From the NCBI GenBank assembly GCA_964404765.1, contig CAYOLL010000028.1, positions 1 to 48,670 of the forward strand: a stretch of 48,670 nucleotides of DNA, in the 5' to 3' direction. This DNA comes from CAYOLL01 sp964404765 [NCBI: uncultured Gemmatimonadota bacterium]. Its GTDB lineage: Bacteria > 4572-55. Numbering within the stretch: position 1 is the first letter of the stretch; every line of letters begins with the position of its first letter. The position numbers were made by a program, and so were the translations under genes. This document shows, one piece after another, positions 43,573 to 48,670 of the stretch. The notes beneath the pieces were generated by a model. That model was given only the letters and a program-made list of their open reading frames with translations. It was not told the origin of the DNA and did no database searches.

Positions 43573-45480
43573 TTATAGGTTTTCGCACAATGTTTCACGT
43601 GAAACATTACCGTGACGATAGAAACGATGGTTACTCAAGGCAATTAAAAGCAAAGAGATGTCCGCCGGGGTTAATCCGGAAATTCGCCCGGCCTGCCCCA
43701 CCGAATGTGGTCGAACTTTTTCCAGCTTTGTTCGCCCCTCAGTGGATAGGCTCTTAACCAGACTATAATCGAAATCGGACGGGATAAGACTGTCCTCCAA
43801 CTGTTGATAGCGATTAATATCCCGGTTTTGACGGGCGATGTAACCATCATACTTAAGATTAAGCCCTACTTGAAAACCAACTGCCATATCAAATCCTTCA
43901 AGACCGGCCACATCGCATAAATGCGGAAAGTTGATTTCGGGTCGCTTTAAAATATTTTCCAGCGTAACTTTTTCGCTGACCTCCGCGCTGCCATTGGCGC
44001 GTAAAATTGGATTGATCTGGGCCGGCGATACGCTAATCATCTTCAGTTTAGATTTTAAATCCGCAATCTTAGCACGTTTCTCCTGAAACTGCTCGTAACG
44101 TGCCCCGTCTATCAGCGCGTATTGCCGACCGTAATCGGTTAAGCGCAAATCCGCGTTATCCTGGCGCAGTTGAAGTCGGTGCTCGGCCCGTGAAGTTAGC
44201 AGCCGATAAGGATCGTCAACACTCTTTGTCACCAGGTCATCAATCATGACGCCAATATAGGCGTCAGCCCGCTGTAATACGAAAAATGCCTCGCCGCGAA
44301 TTCGCTGCACGGCGTTAATACCGGCCATCAGCCCTTGACCGGCAGCTTCTTCATAACCTGACGTGCCGTTAATCTGGCCGGCTAAGAACAAACCTTGCAC
44401 GGCTTTGGTTTCTAACCAGGATGTCAGTTGAATCGGCGGAATAAAATCATACTCCACTGCATAGCCAAAGCGTAAAATTTTTACAGCTTCATAACCGGGA
44501 ACTGTGCGAAGAGCCTGCTCCTGTATATCTTTCGGCATACTGGTCGAAAAGCCGTTTACGTACATAACATCCGTATCCAATCCTTCCGGCTCTAAGATAA
44601 TCTGATGTTTGGAACGCTCTTTAAAGCGCACAACTTTATCTTCAACCGACGGGCAGTAGCGCGGGCCAATGCCTTTGATTTGGCCGGAGTACATCGGCGA
44701 CTCGCTTAAATTGTCCAGCAGAATACGATGTGTCTCCGCCGTAGTATAGGAAGCATAGCAAAAAACTTGCGGACGATTAATCTCCCGAGTGGTAAATGAG
44801 AAGCACGGGGCTGGAATATCACCCTTTTGTTCTTCCATAAGCGAAAAATCAATGGATTTTTTATCGATTCTCGGGGGAGTGCCGGTTTTTAAGCGGCTCA
44901 GATGAAAGCCCAAGCCCGTCAACGTTTGGGATAATCTTGTGGCAGCTTGTTCGCCAATTCGCCCGCCAATGGTTTTTTCGCGACCGGTGTGCATTAATCC
45001 CTGCAAGAATGTGCCCGTAGCCAGCACGACGACTTTTGCATGGAAAAAATTACCGGACGACGTAACTAAACCGATAACCCGTCCGTTTTCGATGGTTAAA
45101 TCCTCAACAATTTCCTCGTGCACTGTCAGATTCGCCTGTTGCCGAACACGCTGCTGCATATCCGCAGCGTAAAGCTTTCGATCCGCTTGCGCCCGTGGCG
45201 CCCAAACCGCCGGGCCCTTGCTCATATTCAGCATACGAAATTGAATGCCGGTGGCGTCAATAGCCTTGCCCATTTCACCGCCCAGGGCGTCGATTTCCCG
45301 CACAACCTGCCCTTTGGCCGAACCGCCAATCGCCGGGTTGCAGGACATAACGCCGATATTATCCCAGCGCATTGTCAATAACGCCGTCGAATGGCCACGC
45401 CGCGAACCGACGAACGCGGCCTCTACGCCGGCATGGCCGCCGCCGACAACAATCAATTCATAATGAAAATCCTGAGCCAT
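43573..45480 (-). CDS. mnmG: tRNA uridine 5-carboxymethylaminomethyl modification enzyme MnmG
   Basis: The protein has 635 residues. It has the FAD motif VVGGGHAGVEAAFVGSRRG, MSCNPAIGGSAKGQVVREID and the C-terminal AGRISGLTPADISLLLI. With MnmE it makes the 5-carboxymethylaminomethyl group at U34 of tRNAs. The last codons (NVSRETLCENL) are unusual because they encode across a perfect parS. It starts 3 bp after the mnmE stop. Confidence 0.96.
   Translation of the reverse strand: MAQDFHYELIVVGGGHAGVEAAFVGSRRGHSTALLTMRWDNIGVMSCNPAIGGSAKGQVVREIDALGGEMGKAIDATGIQFRMLNMSKGPAVWAPRAQADRKLYAADMQQRVRQQANLTVHEEIVEDLTIENGRVIGLVTSSGNFFHAKVVVLATGTFLQGLMHTGREKTIGGRIGEQAATRLSQTLTGLGFHLSRLKTGTPPRIDKKSIDFSLMEEQKGDIPAPCFSFTTREINRPQVFCYASYTTAETHRILLDNLSESPMYSGQIKGIGPRYCPSVEDKVVRFKERSKHQIILEPEGLDTDVMYVNGFSTSMPKDIQEQALRTVPGYEAVKILRFGYAVEYDFIPPIQLTSWLETKAVQGLFLAGQINGTSGYEEAAGQGLMAGINAVQRIRGEAFFVLQRADAYIGVMIDDLVTKSVDDPYRLLTSRAEHRLQLRQDNADLRLTDYGRQYALIDGARYEQFQEKRAKIADLKSKLKMISVSPAQINPILRANGSAEVSEKVTLENILKRPEINFPHLCDVAGLEGFDMAVGFQVGLNLKYDGYIARQNRDINRYQQLEDSLIPSDFDYSLVKSLSTEGRTKLEKVRPHSVGQAGRISGLTPADISLLLIALSNHRFYRHGNVSRETLCENL
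43591..43606. promoter_or_regulatory. parS centromere site
   Basis: TGTTTCACGTGAAACA, the 16-bp perfect palindrome bound by ParB, lies inside the last codons of mnmG (NVSRET). It is the only such site I found in the window. It marks the replication-origin side of the chromosome. Confidence 0.97.
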
Positions 45481-45483
45481 CTC

Positions 45484-46860
45484 TCATTTTCCTATGCAAA
45501 ATTTCGCAAAAATTGTGTTGATAATATCGTCGGTAGTAATTTCGCCAATAATTTCACTCAAAGCCCGTAATGCGCCTTGCACATCAACAGCTACAAGTTC
45601 CGGCGGTAACTGTCGCTTGAGCGTATCAACGGCATGGGTCAGCGATTCCATGGCCCGGTTAAGACATGCTTCCTGTCGTTCATTACTTAGAATTGCCTGA
45701 TCAAAAAGATGGACATCTCGTTCCAATACGGCTTGACTCAGCAGTTGGCTCAGCCGATTAAATCCATCGCCAGTGACCGTGGAGGTGGCGGTAAATCTAA
45801 CATGCGCTTCAATAAAATCGAGCAGTTGGGCTTTTTTTTGCAAATCGCATTTGTTTAAAACAACGATATGCTGTTTGCTTTGAATGGTTTGATAGATTTC
45901 CTGCTCTTCCGGCAATACCGGCCGACTTGCATCAAGAGTGAAAATTACAATATCGGCTTCATCCATAGCCAAGCGCGAACGACGAATGCCTTCTGCTTCG
46001 ATAATGTCGGCGGCATCATCACGAATTCCGGCTGTGTCAAATAATCTAAACAAAATGCCGTCAATATGAATAACATCTTCCAAAATATCGCGTGTGGTGC
46101 CCGGAATATCGGTAACAATGGCACGATTTTTATTCAATAAGTAGTTGAATATACTTGACTTGCCGACATTTTCTTTGCCACAGATCGTCACTCGCACACC
46201 GCTTTTAACAATATGACCGCGCAGTATGTTCCGATGAATTGTGACAATACGGACAGCGGCTGCTTCCGTGATCGACAAAACTTCTTCCGCATGATAGGCG
46301 TCACTCTCGTCGTCACTAAAATCGATACCCATTTCCAACAAGAGCGCTGCCCGGAACAGCTCCTCACGCAACTGCCGAATCTGACCGGATAAATAACCGG
46401 AAAGCTGCCGGGTCGAAAGCAAACCGGCTTGCTCCGTGCGTGCATGGATCAAATCGCCAATGGCTTCAGCCTGGATTAAATCAATCCGCCGGTTCAAGAA
46501 GGCGCGCTTAGTAAACTCTCCCGGCTCGGCTAAACGCGCGCCTTGCGCTAAAAATGTTTTCAATACAAGGCGGCTGGCAATATGCCCGCCGTGACAATTG
46601 ACTTCAACCGTATCTTCGCCGGTAAATGTCCGCGGCGCGCGCATCACCGTTAAAAAAGCCTGATCCACTTGGACGTCATCTGCAACGATCCGGCCCAAAT
46701 TAAGCTGCCGCGATACCATTTGTGACGGTTTTAGCCGGCCTTGAAAGACCCGGTCGGCCATGGCGATAGCCTCTTCCCCGCTTAAGCGCACAATGGCAAT
46801 TGCCCCGATTCCCGGCGGCGTTGCAATCGCGCAAATCGTATCCGACTTGTAAGTTAGCAT
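45484..46860 (-). CDS. mnmE: tRNA modification GTPase MnmE
   Basis: The protein has 458 residues from ATG 46860 (MLTYKSDTICAIATPPGIGA); a TTG two codons earlier is less likely. The N-terminal domain carries the folate-binding region (HGGHIASRLVL, LAEPGEFTKRAFLN). The G domain has P-loop GKENVGKSS, GTTRDI, DTAGIRD and NKCD. The protein ends FCIGK, the conserved C-terminal catalytic Cys motif. It partners MnmG. Confidence 0.96.
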   Translation of the reverse strand: MLTYKSDTICAIATPPGIGAIAIVRLSGEEAIAMADRVFQGRLKPSQMVSRQLNLGRIVADDVQVDQAFLTVMRAPRTFTGEDTVEVNCHGGHIASRLVLKTFLAQGARLAEPGEFTKRAFLNRRIDLIQAEAIGDLIHARTEQAGLLSTRQLSGYLSGQIRQLREELFRAALLLEMGIDFSDDESDAYHAEEVLSITEAAAVRIVTIHRNILRGHIVKSGVRVTICGKENVGKSSIFNYLLNKNRAIVTDIPGTTRDILEDVIHIDGILFRLFDTAGIRDDAADIIEAEGIRRSRLAMDEADIVIFTLDASRPVLPEEQEIYQTIQSKQHIVVLNKCDLQKKAQLLDFIEAHVRFTATSTVTGDGFNRLSQLLSQAVLERDVHLFDQAILSNERQEACLNRAMESLTHAVDTLKRQLPPELVAVDVQGALRALSEIIGEITTDDIINTIFAKFCIGK

Positions 46861-46866
46861 TTTCAA

Positions 46867-47134
46867 TATGCAAGAATTTTTTAGACGGCAAGCCCAAAGG
46901 GCTTGGCCTCAAAAGTTGTGGAATTTTCAGATGCTCGTATCTCGCAGACTGAAAATCCGTTGGGTTTAGCGCACAAAAAGTACCCGGCGTCAATCAGAGT
47001 GACACCGGGTACTATATTAGCGTAATCCGTTGAATTTGTCAAACTTTATGCGCAACTGCCTGTGGTGGGGAAAGTGTTATCGATGGGAAACTTGCAGTTG
47101 TTGTCGGACAATCCAGAAACCCTGTAGGCGATTT
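46867..47134. other. Intergenic region with terminator hairpin
   Basis: This stretch between mnmE and the MFS gene holds a small CAAGCCC/GGGCTTG hairpin near 46890-46907 and a split inverted repeat ATTTTCAG/CTGAAAAT around 46923-46956. A 14-bp hairpin at 46979-47013 is listed separately. I see no gene. Confidence 0.6.
46974..47013 (-). terminator. Terminator of the MFS transporter gene
   Basis: AGTACCCGGCGTCA and TGACACCGGGTACT form a 14-bp stem with one C-A mismatch. Read leftward, five Ts follow (46978-46974). It lies about 120 bp after the MFS stop and about 115 bp before mnmE. Confidence 0.75.
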
Positions 47135-48448
47135 TCAACATTGGAACGCATGGCGGGCGGCTTTAGCCTTTTCTACATTCACAAAGCTGAGCAAAATAAT
47201 TCCGGCGATAAAAAAGACGATGAGCGAGACGAGAGCCGTGCGCCCCTCGCCGCTGACATGGCGAATAATGCCAAAAACCAATGGCCCCCAAATGGCTGAA
47301 AACTTGCTGAAGACCGAATAGAGTCCGTAAAATTCCGCCGAGGCATTGGGCGGAATCATTGCCCCATACAGCGAACGACTAAGCGCTTGTGATCCGCCCA
47401 TAACAATCCCGACAATTACGCCCAGCAGATAATATTCTTTAGCCGTCGTCATAAAGTAAGCATAGATCACCACGCCTGACCAGAGCACCAGAGCAAGCAG
47501 CAAAGCTTTTTTGGTGGATAAAATTTCGCCCAATTTGCCAAAAGCCAGTGCACCGAAAATGGCGATAAACTGAATAATCAGCAAGGTAAGCATTAGTGTG
47601 GTGGACGAAAAATGCAATGCCGTCTTGCCGTACATCGTGGCCATGGTGATAACGGTTTGAATGCCTTCGTTGTAGACCATAAAGGCAATCAAAAAAAGGA
47701 GCAGATGCTCAAAATTGCGCACCATTTTAGCCGTTTCGATCGTGCGATGCAACCCGATCAGCAAGTAGGCGATTGGGCGTGGCGTACCAGCGTACCGGGC
47801 CGGGAGCGCTTCGGCGGAAACAGGTTCCTTCACAATCACGAAGGTGAACGCGGCAAAACCGGCCCACCACAACCCGGCCATTGTCATGGCAATTTTGGCG
47901 GCGGATTCCGAGCTCAGCCCCAATGTCTCATGTCCGGCAATTAGCCCCAGCGAAATGGCAAACTGTAATCCGCCGCCCACATAACCATAGGCAAAGCCCT
48001 GCCCGGACACCCAGTCCATTTTATCTTCCGAGGCCAAATGCGGCAGGAAAGAATCGTAGAAAACATTGCCGCCCACAAAACCAATCTGGGCGATGATGAA
48101 AAAGATTATAGTTTGCCAGACATCGCCGCTATTGCAAAAATAAAGCAGAATTGTGAACAAACTGCCCAAATAGCAAAACAGCATCAAAAATTTCTTTTTG
48201 GAAGCGGAAAAGTCCGAGATCGCCCCCAACACCGGTGCGCATATAAACACAAAAAACGCCGCTGCGCTGATCATAAAAGCCCACAGGCTTTCAGCGCTGT
48301 AAACCGTTCCGCCGATGGCAAAGCCTTCTTTGGGCACAATCACGCCGGCGAAAAAAATGGGCAGCACGGCGACATTCACCGTCGTGGCATAGGCTGAGTT
48401 AGCCCAATCGTACATGGCCCAGCCGAAGATTTGCTTTTTATCGTTCAT
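47135..48448 (-). CDS. MFS transporter, UMF1/Atg22-like family
   Basis: The protein has 437 residues with about 12 transmembrane helices. The N-terminal FGWAMYDWANSAYATTVNVA and VLPIFFAGVI are the signature of the UMF1 family, related to fungal vacuolar effluxer Atg22. GGSQALSRSLYGAMIPPNA and SAEFYGLYSVFSKFSAIWGP complete the pattern. Amino-acid efflux is the function proposed for the eukaryotic relatives; the bacterial substrate is unknown. It stands alone, with a terminator downstream. Confidence 0.92.
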   Translation of the reverse strand: MNDKKQIFGWAMYDWANSAYATTVNVAVLPIFFAGVIVPKEGFAIGGTVYSAESLWAFMISAAAFFVFICAPVLGAISDFSASKKKFLMLFCYLGSLFTILLYFCNSGDVWQTIIFFIIAQIGFVGGNVFYDSFLPHLASEDKMDWVSGQGFAYGYVGGGLQFAISLGLIAGHETLGLSSESAAKIAMTMAGLWWAGFAAFTFVIVKEPVSAEALPARYAGTPRPIAYLLIGLHRTIETAKMVRNFEHLLLFLIAFMVYNEGIQTVITMATMYGKTALHFSSTTLMLTLLIIQFIAIFGALAFGKLGEILSTKKALLLALVLWSGVVIYAYFMTTAKEYYLLGVIVGIVMGGSQALSRSLYGAMIPPNASAEFYGLYSVFSKFSAIWGPLVFGIIRHVSGEGRTALVSLIVFFIAGIILLSFVNVEKAKAARHAFQC

Positions 48449-48670
48449 AAATGTCCTGACACGGTTACATTGTTTAGCTTGACAATGATAAGTTATAAGT
48501 GTTTATAGAACACTTTGCTTTTCAACAAGCATGATTTTAGATTTAAAGAAAAACAAAAAATAAAAATAGAACGGCATAATTTTTATTTTTCTTTCTGCTA
48601 CTCATAATTTTCGTAACTATACTGATTAAGGGTTAGAAATTGCATTTCAATTCGATGTCATGCCGGAATG
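48449..48670. other. Intergenic edge, AT-rich
   Basis: The region upstream of the MFS gene is AT-rich and must hold its leftward promoter. On the plus strand TTGACA (48479-48484) with TTTATA 17 bases later looks like a rightward promoter, but the window ends before any gene. The last 15 bases (TGTCATGCCGGAATG) look like the start of the dispersed repeat seen at 26252. Confidence 0.45.

Overview
The window is bacterial, about 50% G+C and densely coded. It comes from a Gram-negative organism with type IV pili, MglA-like polarity GTPases, a bactofilin, a type III glutamine synthetase and secreted proteins ending in FlgD-like/type-A sorting domains. That mix fits an uncultured lineage of the Fibrobacterota-Chlorobiota-Bacteroidota side or a neighbour such as Calditrichota/KSB1. 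The phylum is inference; no marker here settles it.

Layout. 98-11630 (+) carries two secreted proteins and a surface-glycan set: WecB-type epimerase, asparagine synthetase, GT4 glycosyltransferase and a WecA/MraY-type phosphosugar transferase. Between these lie a lipoprotein alpha-carbonic anhydrase and a TPR/trypsin-like/CFI-box protease. 11640-20050 is an accessory island around glnS. 20145-26219 (+) holds an S4 RNA-binding protein, pdxA, a methyltransferase, cdsA, an ABC exporter and a TPR/pseudopilin-like protein. 26446-30265 (-) holds a PEGA protein, an Rpn-type nuclease and glnN. 30830-35535 (+) holds queD, guaA and two MglA-like GTPases, with tRNA-Ala(GGC) on the other strand. 35666-46860 (-) is a polarity/segregation block: pilU, pilT, a PilB-like protein with degenerate ATPase boxes, bactofilin, M23 peptidase, parB, parA, rsmG, mnmG (with a perfect parS) and mnmE. 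An MFS transporter closes the window.

The island is the exciting part. First, it holds the variable half of a diversity-generating retroelement (DGR). A formylglycine-generating-enzyme/C-type-lectin-fold target (12402-13428) ends in a 117-nt variable repeat (13304-13420), matched by a 117-nt template repeat at 13647-13763. The two differ at 14 positions, all of them adenines in the template. Both copies carry the same indel in a CG run, which puts a stop codon upstream of most variable codons. No reverse transcriptase is in the window. The DGR segment lies between two copies of a small gene that are identical over 83 residues but differ by 16 synonymous changes; the second copy is fused to the tail of a MazE-like antitoxin.

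Second, the 3' end of glnS is followed by four further partial copies of itself. They enclose four compact cassettes of 284-729 bp: BrnT-like toxin plus antitoxin, an antitoxin plus PIN toxin, a DUF2283 gene, and an unrecognised overlapping gene pair. The copies are more degraded farther from glnS. This looks like stepwise accretion of toxin-antitoxin-type cassettes at one gene end without a visible recombinase.

Lesions (frameshifts, a lost start codon, truncations) are confined to the island. The housekeeping genes read cleanly throughout, so the lesions are more likely real decay than poor sequence.
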